Shown piece after piece: positions 15,986 to 24,105 of a stretch of 34,102 nucleotides of DNA (the stretch's first letter is position 1; every line of letters starts with the position of its first letter). Position numbers and translations under genes: made by a program. This DNA is from an uncultured Bacillota bacterium. GTDB lineage: Bacteria > Bacillota_I > Bacilli_A > RF39 > UBA660. Location: contig OMSK01000030.1 of assembly GCA_900313725.1 (NCBI GenBank), positions 1 to 34,102 of the forward strand, in the 5' to 3' direction. Below the pieces are notes generated by a model. It was not told the DNA's origin. It saw only the letters and a program-made list of their open reading frames with translations, and searched no databases.

Positions 15986-17941
15986 TTATTCACTTTTTAA
16001 CTCAAATAAAATATCTCTTAATTCCATAGCTCTTTCAAAGTCTAAATTATCAGCAGCTATTTTCATTTCTGATTCAATATTGTTTATTAAATCTATTTTT
16101 TCTTCTTTGGTTAATGTTTTATTTACTTCTTTTTCGACTTCTTCGTTATTAGATATAACTTCTGGTATATCTTTAATAATTGTTTGTGGAATAATATTAT
16201 GTTCTTTATTATATTGTTCTTGTATTTTTCTTCTTCTTTCAGTTTCAGTTATAGCTATTTTCATAGAATCACTTATAGTATCTGCATACATAATAACATG
16301 TCCATTACTATTACGAGCAGCTCTACCTATAGTTTGAATTAAAGATCTATCACTTCTTAAGAATCCTTGTTTATCTGCATCCATTATAGCTACTAAAGAT
16401 ACTTCTGGTATATCTAATCCTTCTCTAAGTAGATTAATTCCTACTAATACATCATATTTACCAATACGTAAATCTCTTATTATTTGTAGTCTTTCTAATG
16501 ACTTTATTTCACTATGTAAATAAGCTACTTTAATATCTAATTGTTTTAAATAAGATGTTAATTCTTCAGCCATACGTATTGTTAGTGTTGTAACAAGTAC
16601 TCTTTCATTATTATTTTTTCTTATATTTATTTGTTCTATTAAATCATCTATTTGATTATTTGTTGGTTTTACTTCTATTTCTGGATCTAATAATCCAGTT
16701 GGTCTAATAATTTGTTCAGCATACTGATTATTTACCTTTTCTAATTCATAATCACCTGGAGTAGCTGAAATACATATTACTTGATCTATTTTATTTTCAA
16801 ATTCTTCAAATTTTAATGGTCTATTATCTTTAGCACTTGGTAATCTAAATCCATAATCAACTAAAGATTGTTTTCTCATTTGATCACCATTATACATACC
16901 TCTAACTTGTGGTAAAGTAACATGTGATTCATCCACCACTAATAAAAAATCATTTTCAAAAAAATCCATTAAAGTAGTTGGAGTTGCTCCTGGTTGTTTT
17001 AAGGCTAAATGTCTAGAATAATTTTCAACACCTCTACAACTACCTGTTTCTGATAACATTTCTAAATCATAGTTTGTTCTTTCTTGAAGTCGTTGTTTTT
17101 CTAATAATTTACCTTCTTTTTCAAAGTATTCTAATTGTTCTTTTAATTCTTCTCTTATATTTTCTATAGCAATTTTTAATTTATCTTCACTAGTTACAAA
17201 GTGGCTTGCTGGAAAAAATGTAATACTTTTTTTGTTGGTAGTTATAGCACCTGTAACTGTATCATATTCCATTATTCTATCTACTTCATCACCAAAAAAG
17301 TCTATTCTTATAGCTTTTCCATGTTGATTAATAGGCATAATTTCTAGAATATCTCCTCTTACTCTAAATGTACCTCTTTTTAATTCTAAATTATTTCTTT
17401 CATATTGCATATCTACTAATTGTAGTAAGATTTGTTCTCTATCAACATTATCACCGACATTTAATGTAAGCATTTTATTTTTATATTCTTCAATTTCACC
17501 TATACCATATATACAAGAAACTGAAGCAACTACAATAACATCTTTTCTATTAAGTAATGCAGATGTTGCAGCATGTCTTAGTTCATCTATCTCATCATTT
17601 ATTGAGGCATCTTTTTCTATATATGTATCTGTTTTAGCAACATATGCTTCCGGTTGATAATAATCATAATAAGATATAAATAAATTTACGGAGTTTTCAG
17701 GAAATAAAGCTTTTAATTCTGCGTATAATTGTCCCGCTAATGTCTTATTATGAGCCAATACCAGTGTGGGTTTATTTACTTCTTTTATAACATTGGCAAT
17801 TGTAAATGTTTTTCCTGTTCCTGTTGCTCCTAAAAGTACTTGCCATTTCTTATTATCATTTATTCCATCAACTAATTTTTTTATTGCTTCTGGTTGATCT
17901 CCACTTGGTTTATATTTTGATTCTAATTTAAAAACATCCAC
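15986..17941 (-). CDS. uvrB: UvrABC excinuclease subunit B
   Basis: The 651-residue DNA-repair helicase-like subunit verifies damage delivered by UvrA and recruits UvrC. It begins [20 protein letters not shown] and carries Walker A GATGTGKT (38-45), the beta-hairpin region [49 protein letters not shown] and a C-terminal UVR domain that binds UvrC ([17 protein letters not shown]). I chose the GTG at 17941 because AAGGGTG lies just before it; an in-frame GTG at 17959 would add six residues overlapping that site. uvrA does not follow, unlike the common uvrBA arrangement. It begins an uvrB-yvlD-like-lgt operon. Confidence 0.96.
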   Translation of the reverse strand: MDVFKLESKYKPSGDQPEAIKKLVDGINDNKKWQVLLGATGTGKTFTIANVIKEVNKPTLVLAHNKTLAGQLYAELKALFPENSVNLFISYYDYYQPEAYVAKTDTYIEKDASINDEIDELRHAATSALLNRKDVIVVASVSCIYGIGEIEEYKNKMLTLNVGDNVDREQILLQLVDMQYERNNLELKRGTFRVRGDILEIMPINQHGKAIRIDFFGDEVDRIMEYDTVTGAITTNKKSITFFPASHFVTSEDKLKIAIENIREELKEQLEYFEKEGKLLEKQRLQERTNYDLEMLSETGSCRGVENYSRHLALKQPGATPTTLMDFFENDFLLVVDESHVTLPQVRGMYNGDQMRKQSLVDYGFRLPSAKDNRPLKFEEFENKIDQVICISATPGDYELEKVNNQYAEQIIRPTGLLDPEIEVKPTNNQIDDLIEQINIRKNNNERVLVTTLTIRMAEELTSYLKQLDIKVAYLHSEIKSLERLQIIRDLRIGKYDVLVGINLLREGLDIPEVSLVAIMDADKQGFLRSDRSLIQTIGRAARNSNGHVIMYADTISDSMKIAITETERRRKIQEQYNKEHNIIPQTIIKDIPEVISNNEEVEKEVNKTLTKEEKIDLINNIESEMKIAADNLDFERAMELRDILFELKSE

Positions 17942-17965
17942 ATTATCACCCTTTTTCACTAACTT

Positions 17966-17994
17966 ATTTTATCATTTATTTAAAAAGAAAACAA
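17966..17994 (-). promoter_or_regulatory. Predicted promoter of uvrB
   Basis: Minus strand: TTGTTT (17989-17994), a 17-bp spacer and TAAAAT (17966-17971) with an upstream TG. The -35 lies in the right half of the preceding terminator stem. No LexA-type (GAAC-N4-GTTC) box was seen. Confidence 0.4.
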
Positions 17995-18009
17995 GGAATA
18001 ATTCCTTGT
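17982..18009 (-). terminator. Intrinsic terminator after the 74-residue gene
   Basis: The 8-bp stem ACAAGGAA/TTCCTTGT (17991-17998 with 18002-18009) has a 3-nt loop, followed by TTTCTTTTTA on the minus strand. Confidence 0.75.
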
Positions 18010-18012
18010 ATT

Positions 18013-18237
18013 TTATCTATGTGATTTTGCTAGTTCTTGTTGTTCTGGATTTTTTTGAATTCCTTCAAGAAGTCCTCTTAAATAATCTCCCTCAGCAGCT
18101 AATCCTTCTTTCATTTTTTCAGATTCTACTTCAGGTGAAAATGATAATCCATCTTGTAATCCTAATTGATATTTTTCTTCTGAACTTAAATTTGTTAAAT
18201 CAACACCATTTATACTTTTAGATATATTTTCTTTCAT
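18013..18237 (-). CDS. Small soluble protein of unknown function
   Basis: This 74-residue acidic, glutamate-rich protein has no membrane segment or cysteine. It has a helix-forming EEKYQLGLQDGLSF and a C-terminal GDYLRGLLEGIQKNPEQQEL. I do not recognise it. A strong GGGGAGG ribosome-binding site, an extended -10 promoter and a dedicated terminator make it a well-framed single-gene unit between noc's neighbour and uvrB. Its codon use is less AT-extreme than neighbouring unknown genes, which may indicate good expression. The paired GL.DGL and GLLEGI segments suggest two similar short helices. Confidence 0.65.
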   Translation of the reverse strand: MKENISKSINGVDLTNLSSEEKYQLGLQDGLSFSPEVESEKMKEGLAAEGDYLRGLLEGIQKNPEQQELAKSHR

Positions 18238-18257
18238 ATTTATACCTCCCCAACTTT

Positions 18258-18266
18258 AGTATAACA
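18258..18266 (-). promoter_or_regulatory. Extended -10 promoter of the 74-residue gene
   Basis: The minus strand reads TG-T-TATACT (18258-18266), about 20 bp before the start codon; no convincing -35. Confidence 0.45.
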
Positions 18267-18277
18267 TATATATAAAT

Positions 18278-18307
18278 AAAAAAATATCATTTTTTGATAC
18301 TTTTTTT
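18278..18307 (-). terminator. Intrinsic terminator after the membrane-protein gene
   Basis: A-tract plus ATATCA-type stem (left arm 18278-18289, right arm from 18295) with a 5-nt loop and one G-T wobble, and a seven-T tract on the minus strand. A second hairpin TTTACACT/AGTGTAAA (18313-18332) without a T-run covers the gene's stop codon just upstream. Confidence 0.65.
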
Positions 18308-18322
18308 ATTTGTTTACACTTT

Positions 18323-19195
18323 TTAGTGTAAATCATTATTATCTAATTGTTTATTATTATCTTCATTAATTTGTTCATAATTTTGTTTTAAATTTTCTTT
18401 TGATTCCATAATTTTAGAAATTATTTTTTTTATAATTATTAAGACAATACCTATAGTTATTTCTAATATTCCTATTATTAATATTTGATCTAATTTTATT
18501 GTTATATTAAATTCAAAATTTTGTCTATTCATTATTTGTTTTACTATATAATTTAATATAAAATATAATCCACATATTAAAATTCCAACTGATATTAAAG
18601 AACTTCCAAATGTTGTCATCCATTTATATAGTGAACCATTTATTATCATTAGCAATATTACACATATTATTATTAATATTATCAATACAATTTGAATATT
18701 ATTTGATGTTAATTTTGCATATATTTTAATTGCTTCTGTAGGTGTATTACCTATTTCCGATTTCATATTTTTAAAACCATCATTAATGGTATTATAAATA
18801 CTATCATGTGTTTCTTGTGATTTCATTTCTGATTCTGTTAGTGGTGCACTTAATAAATTATTAACTGTTTCTTTATTATTTACACAATAATTTACTATAT
18901 TTTGTACCGTTTTTTCACTTACTTTATGATTATTATCAGATAAATAAGTCATATAATCATTTACAACATTATCTATTATTGTTTTAGCTTCTTGATTATT
19001 TATTATTTTATCTATTTCTTTTTCATTATCAATATTATTTTCTATATATTCAGATATAATTTTTTCTTTAGCTACTCCACCAATGATTTGCTTTTTAACT
19101 ACATTTTTAAATATTATATTTAAAGAAAAAAATAATAGTAAAACAAATAATCCTGTACTAATTATAAATGATAAAAAAACTCTTATGTATTTCAT
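18323..19195 (-). CDS. Polytopic membrane protein of unknown function
   Basis: The 290-residue protein has one N-terminal membrane segment (about 5-29), a hydrophilic loop of about 140 residues rich in N, E and T (30-168), then three membrane segments (about 169-187, 196-217, 231-256), and a charged N/Q-rich cytoplasmic tail. The large loop is predicted extracytoplasmic and has one cysteine. I recognise no family. The ATG at 19195 is preferred over a GTG nine bases upstream because AGGTG, the ribosome-binding site, overlaps that GTG. It is directly downstream of noc with a terminator between. No functional link can be shown. Confidence 0.65.
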   Translation of the reverse strand: MKYIRVFLSFIISTGLFVLLLFFSLNIIFKNVVKKQIIGGVAKEKIISEYIENNIDNEKEIDKIINNQEAKTIIDNVVNDYMTYLSDNNHKVSEKTVQNIVNYCVNNKETVNNLLSAPLTESEMKSQETHDSIYNTINDGFKNMKSEIGNTPTEAIKIYAKLTSNNIQIVLIILIIICVILLMIINGSLYKWMTTFGSSLISVGILICGLYFILNYIVKQIMNRQNFEFNITIKLDQILIIGILEITIGIVLIIIKKIISKIMESKENLKQNYEQINEDNNKQLDNNDLH

Positions 19196-19227
19196 ATTTA
19201 TCACCTATTTAAGTATATCATAGTATT

Positions 19228-19257
19228 AAAAAAAAGTATATTTATTATACTTTTTTT
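19228..19257 (-). terminator. Intrinsic terminator after noc
   Basis: The GTATA/TATAC stem (19236-19240 with 19246-19250) is extended by flanking A8/T7 tracts, giving about 12 bp of stem and a T-run on either strand. Confidence 0.65.
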
Positions 19258-20869
19258 AATTTTTATCTATTTTAATTGTAAATTCATATGTTCCAGGTAA
19301 ATCTAATTCATCTGAATCAACTTTATAACCCATTCCCTCAATTTGTTTAATGCAATCTCTCATTGTATTAATTACAGTATTTAAATCTACTCTTTGTTGT
19401 TTATTATCAACTTCTGGCATTAAAGGAGTTAATTCTTGAGTTTCAGGTAATGGATAATTTGGTGTTGAAACAAATGGAGCTGGATTTACTTCTGGAATTG
19501 ATTGACTTGTTTCAAATGGATTAAATCCTCCTTGTGGTTGCTCTGGTGCTCCTCCAAATGGATTGAATGCTGGTGCCTCTTGTTGTACTGGTTCTGGTTG
19601 TGGTGCAGCTGGCGCTTCATTCATACTAAATGGATTAAATCCTCCTTGTGGTTGCTCTGGTGCACTAAATGGATTGAATGCTGGTGCCTCTTGTTGTACT
19701 GGTTCTGGTTGTGGTGCTGCAGGTGCTTCATTCATACTAAATGGATTAAATCCTCCTTGTGGTTGTTCTGGTGCTCCAAATGGATTGAATGCTGGTGCTT
19801 CTGGTTGTGCTGGTTCTGGTTGTGGTGCTGCTGGCACTTCATTCATACTAAATGGATTAAATCCTTGTGGTTGTTTTGGTGCTCCTCCAAATGGATTGAA
19901 TGCTGGTGCTTCTGGTTGTACTGGTTCTGGTTGTGGTGCTGCTGGTGCTTCATTCATACTAAATGGATTAAATCCTCCTTGTGGTTGTTCTGGTGCTCCA
20001 AATGGATTAAATGCTGGTTTTTCTGGTTGTACTGGTTCTTGAACACCAAATGGATTAAATGGTTCTTTTTCACCTACTCCATTATTTTGTACAGGTTGTA
20101 TATCTTGTGCATTATTTGCTATATTATCAATATTCATAAATCCAGGGTTTTGATTGTTATTTGAATTATCTATTATTGGTTCACTTGGTATATTAAAATT
20201 ATTATTTACTTCATTAAAATTATTATTCATATTATCACCTTTTTCTTCTTTTATTTCATTTTCGTTTGGATTCAATATACTATTAATTAATTGATCAGTT
20301 TTTCTAACTGTTAATCTTTCTTTAATTATTCTATTTAATATGTTTGGTTGTTCTTCTTTAGGCAATCTAAGTAATGATCTAGCATGTCTTTCAGATATTT
20401 GTTCTTCTAATAATGCTTCTTGAACTTCATCAGAAAGATTTAATAATCTTAACTTATTAGCTATAGTTGATTGAGTTTTTCCTAATTTAATTGCTAATTC
20501 TGATTGATTTAAATATCCCATATCAAGAATTTTTTTATAAGATAGTGCTTCTTCTATAGGTGTCATATCTTGTCTTTGAACATTTTCAGTTAATGCAACC
20601 TCAGCACTCTCTTTATCATCTATATCAGTTATAATTGCTGGTATAGTTTTTCTTCCAGCAATAACGCTTGCTTTATATCTTCTTTCTCCAGCTATTATTT
20701 CATATTTATCTGCAATTTTTCTAACAATTATTGGTTGAATAACACCATGTTTTTTTATTGATTCAGATAATTCTAAAATAGCTTTTTCATCGAATTTTAT
20801 TCTAGGTTGAAATCTATTTGGCAAGATATCATCGATATTAAGAATAAATACTTCTTTACGCATTCTCAT
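19256..20869 (-). CDS. noc: Noc-type ParB-family protein with a long FNPF tandem-repeat tail
   Basis: The 537-residue protein has a ParB N-terminal CTPase domain (about 5-105) with GERRYKAS (61-68) and ENVQRQD (95-101), and a helix-turn-helix domain (105-165). The four residues reported to separate Noc from ParB binding specificity are Q133, K139, N144 and R161, all Noc-type, in GKTQSTIANKLRLLNL and ISERHAR. Noc binds its NBS sites, spreads on DNA and prevents division over the nucleoid. Residues about 270-450 are 37-residue repeats rich in P, Q, F and A with eleven FNPF motifs. A 44-residue end (GYKVDSDELDLPGTYEFTIKI) may be a dimerisation domain. The usual N-terminal amphipathic membrane helix of Bacillus Noc is missing. 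The ATG at 20869 is preferred over a codon nine residues upstream because GAGGGG lies ten bases before it. It has rsmG upstream; no soj or spo0J follows. Confidence 0.9.
   Translation of the reverse strand: MRMRKEVFILNIDDILPNRFQPRIKFDEKAILELSESIKKHGVIQPIIVRKIADKYEIIAGERRYKASVIAGRKTIPAIITDIDDKESAEVALTENVQRQDMTPIEEALSYKKILDMGYLNQSELAIKLGKTQSTIANKLRLLNLSDEVQEALLEEQISERHARSLLRLPKEEQPNILNRIIKERLTVRKTDQLINSILNPNENEIKEEKGDNMNNNFNEVNNNFNIPSEPIIDNSNNNQNPGFMNIDNIANNAQDIQPVQNNGVGEKEPFNPFGVQEPVQPEKPAFNPFGAPEQPQGGFNPFSMNEAPAAPQPEPVQPEAPAFNPFGGAPKQPQGFNPFSMNEVPAAPQPEPAQPEAPAFNPFGAPEQPQGGFNPFSMNEAPAAPQPEPVQQEAPAFNPFSAPEQPQGGFNPFSMNEAPAAPQPEPVQQEAPAFNPFGGAPEQPQGGFNPFETSQSIPEVNPAPFVSTPNYPLPETQELTPLMPEVDNKQQRVDLNTVINTMRDCIKQIEGMGYKVDSDELDLPGTYEFTIKIDKN
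19514..20056 (-). repeat. 111-bp tandem repeats within noc
   Basis: The 9-mer AAATGGATT recurs on the plus strand at 19514, 19556, 19628, 19667, 19739, 19778, 19850, 19889, 19961, 20000 and 20048. Two interleaved series each have an exact period of 111 bp (37 codons). About four full units and partial ends are present, with in-frame three-base shifts only. The tract is clearly richer in G+C than the rest of the window. Confidence 0.95.
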
Positions 20870-20900
20870 AACTATCTTTCCCCTCTTTATTATCATATTA

Positions 20901-20929
20901 ATGATACTATAATTTTAGTAAAATAGCAA
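20901..20929 (-). promoter_or_regulatory. Predicted promoter of noc
   Basis: Minus strand: TTGCTA (20924-20929), a 17-bp spacer and TATCAT (20901-20906). It begins one base from the Noc-binding site. Confidence 0.45.
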
Positions 20930-20930
20930 T

Positions 20931-20944
20931 ATTTCCCGGGAAAT
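20931..20944. promoter_or_regulatory. Noc-binding site (NBS)
   Basis: The perfect 14-bp palindrome ATTTCCCGGGAAAT equals the published Noc-binding consensus of Bacillus. It lies between rsmG and noc, directly upstream of the predicted noc -35 box. A GC-rich palindrome of this length is very unlikely by chance in such AT-rich DNA. Confidence 0.9.
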
Positions 20945-20960
20945 AATTTTAAAAATTTAA

Positions 20961-20984
20961 AAAAAAGACTATTTAAAGTCTTTT
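20961..20984 (-). terminator. Intrinsic terminator after rsmG
   Basis: The 8-bp stem AAAAGACT/AGTCTTTT (20963-20970 with 20977-20984) has a 6-nt loop and a following T tract on the minus strand. It contains the rsmG stop codon. Confidence 0.65.
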
Positions 20985-21677
20985 ATTTTTTATTTCACTA
21001 TTTTTTCTTGGATATTTTTTATTAGTTTTTTTAATTTTTTCTACCTTAATAATTGTTCTATTACTTTCTTCAATAGGTAGTTGAAATCTATCAATTTTTA
21101 TTATTTTAGAATCTAATTTTTCTAATGCATTCCTACTTTCTTCAATTTCAGTATCAATATTTGCTTTCATAGCTATAAAATATTTATTTATTTTAACCAT
21201 TGGAATACTATATTCTAATAAAACAGATAAATGAGCTACAGCTCGAGCTGTTACTATATCATATTTTTCAATATTACTTTTAGCAAATTCTTCTGCTCTA
21301 TCATGATATACTTCTATATTATCTAATTTTAATTCTTTTATAACCTCTTTTAAAAATTCTATTCTTTTATTTAATGAATCTACTAAAATAACTCTTAAAT
21401 TTGGAAAAACTATTTTAAGCACTAATCCAGGAAAACCTGCTCCTGTACCTATATCACATAATGATTTTTCTTGTTTTAAATCTACTACTTTTGATAATAT
21501 AAGAGAGTCATAAAAATGTTTTAAAAATACTTGTTCTTTATCAGTTATATTTGTTAAATTAAATTTTTCATTCCATTCTACTAATAATTCATAATATTTA
21601 TTTAATTGTTCTAATTGATTATCATTTAATTCTATATTAATCTTTTTTAATTCTTCAATAAATCTATTTTGATTCAT
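20973..21677 (-). CDS. rsmG: 16S rRNA (guanine-527 N7)-methyltransferase RsmG
   Basis: The 234-residue class I SAM-dependent methyltransferase acts on G527 of 16S rRNA; loss often gives low-level streptomycin resistance. Visible motifs are LLVEWNEKFNLTNITD, the glycine-rich SAM loop CDIGTGAGFPGL (74-85), VDSLNKRIEFLKEV, and DIVTARAVAHLSVLLEY. The length is near the usual 238. Its start overlaps the end of mnmG by 14 bases, as in the conserved mnmG-rsmG-noc order, so it is coupled to mnmG and ends in its own terminator. Confidence 0.96.
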   Translation of the reverse strand: MNQNRFIEELKKINIELNDNQLEQLNKYYELLVEWNEKFNLTNITDKEQVFLKHFYDSLILSKVVDLKQEKSLCDIGTGAGFPGLVLKIVFPNLRVILVDSLNKRIEFLKEVIKELKLDNIEVYHDRAEEFAKSNIEKYDIVTARAVAHLSVLLEYSIPMVKINKYFIAMKANIDTEIEESRNALEKLDSKIIKIDRFQLPIEESNRTIIKVEKIKKTNKKYPRKNSEIKNKRL

Positions 21678-23556
21678 TTGGATACTCCCTTTTTAAATAT
21701 ACAGCAAGTATTGATATATCACTTGGATTTACACCACTAATACGTAATGCTTGTCCTAATGATTCAGGTCTTACTTCTTCTAATTTTTGTTTTGCTTCAC
21801 TAGCTATATTTTTAACTTTTTGATAATCAATATCTTTAGGTATTTTTTTATTTTCCAATTTAATCATTTTTTCAGCATCTTTAATTGCTTTTTTTATATA
21901 ACCTTCATATTTTATTTCTATTTCTACTTGTTCTAATATACTTTCTTCATAATCTAAATCAATAAAATGTTTTATATTTTCCATATTTAATTCAGTTCTT
22001 TTAAGTAAATTATATAAACTAATACCATCTTTTATTGATGTTGAATTATTATCAATTAAATAATCATTAATTTCTTTTTTTGGAGTAATTCTAGTATTTT
22101 TTAATAAAGCAATTACTTCTTTTATTTTTTCTTTTTTATTTAGAAAATTATTATATCTTTCTTTATCAATTAAACCAACATTATATCCATATTCTCTTAA
22201 TCTTAAATCCGCATTATCACTTCTAAGTATTAGTCGGTATTCTGCTCTTGATGTTAATAATCTATATGGATCTCTTATTCCTTTTGTTACTAAATCGTCT
22301 ATTAATACACCAATATATGCTTCATTTCTTTTTAAAATTAATGGTTCTTTACCTTCTATTTTTAAAGATGCATTAATACCTGCTATTAATCCTTGTCCTG
22401 CTGCTTCTTCATATCCACTTGTTCCATTTATTTGTCCTGCTGTAAATAGATTTTCTAGTATTTTGTTTTCTAATGATAACTTCATTTGAGTTGGATAAAC
22501 TGCATCATATTCTATTGCATATGCATATTTTAATATTTTAGCATTTTCCAATCCCTTAATTGAATGAACCATTTTTTCTTGAACGTCATATGGCATTGAA
22601 GTTGAAAATCCCTGAATATATATAGTATCTTTATAATCTTCATTTTCATCTAATATACTTTCTGGTTCTAAAAACAATTGATGTCTTTCTTTATCTGCAA
22701 ATCTTACTACTTTATCTTCTATTGATGGACAATATCTAGGACCTACTCCAGTTATATCATCTAATCCACCATACATACTTGATTTATTTAAATTATCTCT
22801 AATTATTTTATGAGTTTCTTCAGTAGTATAAACTAAATGACATGGTATTTGTTCCTCTATTTTGTATGTTGGTTTTCTATCAAATGAAAATGATAATAAT
22901 TTATTATCTCCTTTTTCTTCTTTTGTTTGTGAATAATCAATTGTATTTTTATCAATTCTTTGAGGTGTTCCTGTTTTTAATCTAATTATTTTTAATCCAT
23001 ATTTTTTTAGATTATCACTTAAATAATTTGATGGTTTTTCTCCATGTGGACCTTCTCTTCTTCTTGTATCTCCTACCATAATATCTGCTTTTAAATATGT
23101 TCCAGTTGTAAGAATTACGGCTTGAGATTTTATTTTTTCTCCATTTTCTAAAATAATTCCTTTAACTTTATTTTCTTCTACAATTAAGTCTTCTACAATT
23201 GCTTCTTTTATCTCTAAATTATTAGTATTTTGTAAGGTGTTTAACATTTCTTTTGGATATGTTACTTTATCAGCTTGAGCTCTTAATGCCTGTACAGCGG
23301 GTCCTTTAGCACTATTTAACATTTTTATTTGAATTAAACTTTTATCTGCATTAACACCCATTTCTCCACCAAGGGCATCTATTTCTCTTACTACTATTCC
23401 TTTAGCACTTCCTCCAATAGAAGGATTACAAGGCATATCAGCTATATTATTAATATTTCCAGTAACCAATAAAGTTTTATGATTCATACGAGCTGATGAA
23501 AGAGCTGCTTCACAACCAGCATGTCCTCCACCTACAACAATTATTTCATAATCCAT
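21664..23556 (-). CDS. mnmG: tRNA uridine-5-carboxymethylaminomethyl modification enzyme MnmG (GidA)
   Basis: The 630-residue FAD enzyme works with MnmE to install the (carboxymethyl)aminomethyl group on wobble U34 of tRNAs reading NNA/NNG codons. It includes the N-terminal FAD motif IIVVGGGHAGCEAA, CNPSIGGSAKGIVVREIDALGG, AILTTGTYL-like VILTTGTYLKADIMVG, GVGPRYCPSIEDK, and LFTAGQINGTSGYEEAAGQG. The C-terminal MnmE/tRNA-binding helices (ASEAKQKLEEVRPESLGQALRISG) are intact. The length is standard. It starts from its own promoter, separated from mnmE by the Fic-like gene. Confidence 0.97.
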   Translation of the reverse strand: MDYEIIVVGGGHAGCEAALSSARMNHKTLLVTGNINNIADMPCNPSIGGSAKGIVVREIDALGGEMGVNADKSLIQIKMLNSAKGPAVQALRAQADKVTYPKEMLNTLQNTNNLEIKEAIVEDLIVEENKVKGIILENGEKIKSQAVILTTGTYLKADIMVGDTRRREGPHGEKPSNYLSDNLKKYGLKIIRLKTGTPQRIDKNTIDYSQTKEEKGDNKLLSFSFDRKPTYKIEEQIPCHLVYTTEETHKIIRDNLNKSSMYGGLDDITGVGPRYCPSIEDKVVRFADKERHQLFLEPESILDENEDYKDTIYIQGFSTSMPYDVQEKMVHSIKGLENAKILKYAYAIEYDAVYPTQMKLSLENKILENLFTAGQINGTSGYEEAAGQGLIAGINASLKIEGKEPLILKRNEAYIGVLIDDLVTKGIRDPYRLLTSRAEYRLILRSDNADLRLREYGYNVGLIDKERYNNFLNKKEKIKEVIALLKNTRITPKKEINDYLIDNNSTSIKDGISLYNLLKRTELNMENIKHFIDLDYEESILEQVEIEIKYEGYIKKAIKDAEKMIKLENKKIPKDIDYQKVKNIASEAKQKLEEVRPESLGQALRISGVNPSDISILAVYLKREYPNESK

Positions 23557-23579
23557 AATCTCACCTCACTACGTTTAGT

Positions 23580-23608
23580 ATTATACTATTTATTTTTTAT
23601 TTTAACAA
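23580..23608 (-). promoter_or_regulatory. Predicted sigma-A promoter of mnmG
   Basis: Minus strand: TTGTTA (23603-23608), a 17-bp spacer and TATAAT (23580-23585). Inverted 8-bp arms GTTTAGTA (23573-23580) and TACTAAAC (23620-23627) bracket the promoter. Confidence 0.6.
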
Positions 23609-23621
23609 TAAAAAGATAGTA

Positions 23622-24104
23622 CTAAACATATTTTTTTATTTTAATACTATCTATTACCTTATTTATAAAATAATTTTCTTTTACATCATTATTAAAATTA
23701 TATGTTATATTTAAATCATAATTTTTTGATAATATTTTTAGAAAACATAAAATAGTTCTAGTATTTTCATCTAAAAATAATTGATATTCCCATAATTCAA
23801 ATATCTTATTTGGTAAATTATTTGTATCATTAAATATTAACATTTCTTTTATTTCTTGCAATAATTTATTTGCCTCTGTTATTAATGAATCAATATTTCT
23901 AATTTTGCAATATTCTAAATCATAAATATCATTAAATAAAAAGATATGTAATTTTTCTAAATAATCAGTACTAAAGATACTTTCACAATTAAATGTATAT
24001 GCTTCATTAATTAAATGATATTTATTATTAAATAAAATATATTCTATATTTGATAATTCCTTATCATTGTATATACCTAATTTGTTATTTTTTAATGAAT
24101 TCAT
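23622..24104 (-). CDS. Fic-like protein with a degenerate active site
   Basis: The 160-residue protein resembles the helical Fic fold. EKLHIFLFNDIYD (50-62) matches the conserved LHxxLFxDIYxW-type segment before the active site. QLFLDENTRTI (108-118) aligns with the Fic motif HPFxDGNGRT. Phe110, Asp112, Asn114 and Arg116 fit, but the catalytic His is Gln108 and both Gly are replaced (E113, T115). Fic proteins transfer AMP or other phosphate-containing groups to target hydroxyls; without the His this copy should lack that activity, and it may be a binding or regulatory remnant. The reading frame is open throughout and starts one base after the mnmE stop, so translation is coupled. Base composition is AT-rich like the neighbours. 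The family call rests on motif reading by eye and needs structural support. Confidence 0.6.
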   Translation of the reverse strand: MNSLKNNKLGIYNDKELSNIEYILFNNKYHLINEAYTFNCESIFSTDYLEKLHIFLFNDIYDLEYCKIRNIDSLITEANKLLQEIKEMLIFNDTNNLPNKIFELWEYQLFLDENTRTILCFLKILSKNYDLNITYNFNNDVKENYFINKVIDSIKIKKYV

Positions 24105-24105
24105 T

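Noticed and set aside
17941-18000. LexA/SOS box for uvrB
   Set aside because: No GAAC-N4-GTTC-like element was found near the promoter.
19514-20056. Repeat array as a possible CRISPR
   Set aside because: Units are contiguous 111-bp coding repeats in frame within noc, without unique spacers or adjacent cas genes.
19514-20056. NPF motifs as mimics of eukaryotic EH-domain ligands
   Set aside because: NPF is a short motif that arises readily in a Pro/Phe repeat, and the protein is a cytoplasmic DNA-binding factor with no export signal.
19502-20164. Long plus-strand open frames opposite the noc repeat (W/C-rich and G/C-rich translations)
   Set aside because: They are antisense reflections of the 111-bp repeat, which lacks stop codons in several frames; compositions are implausible and no ribosome-binding site precedes them.
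20931-20944. Palindrome upstream of noc as a parS site
   Set aside because: parS is TGTTTCACGTGAAACA; the sequence matches the Noc site instead, and no parS match was noticed elsewhere.
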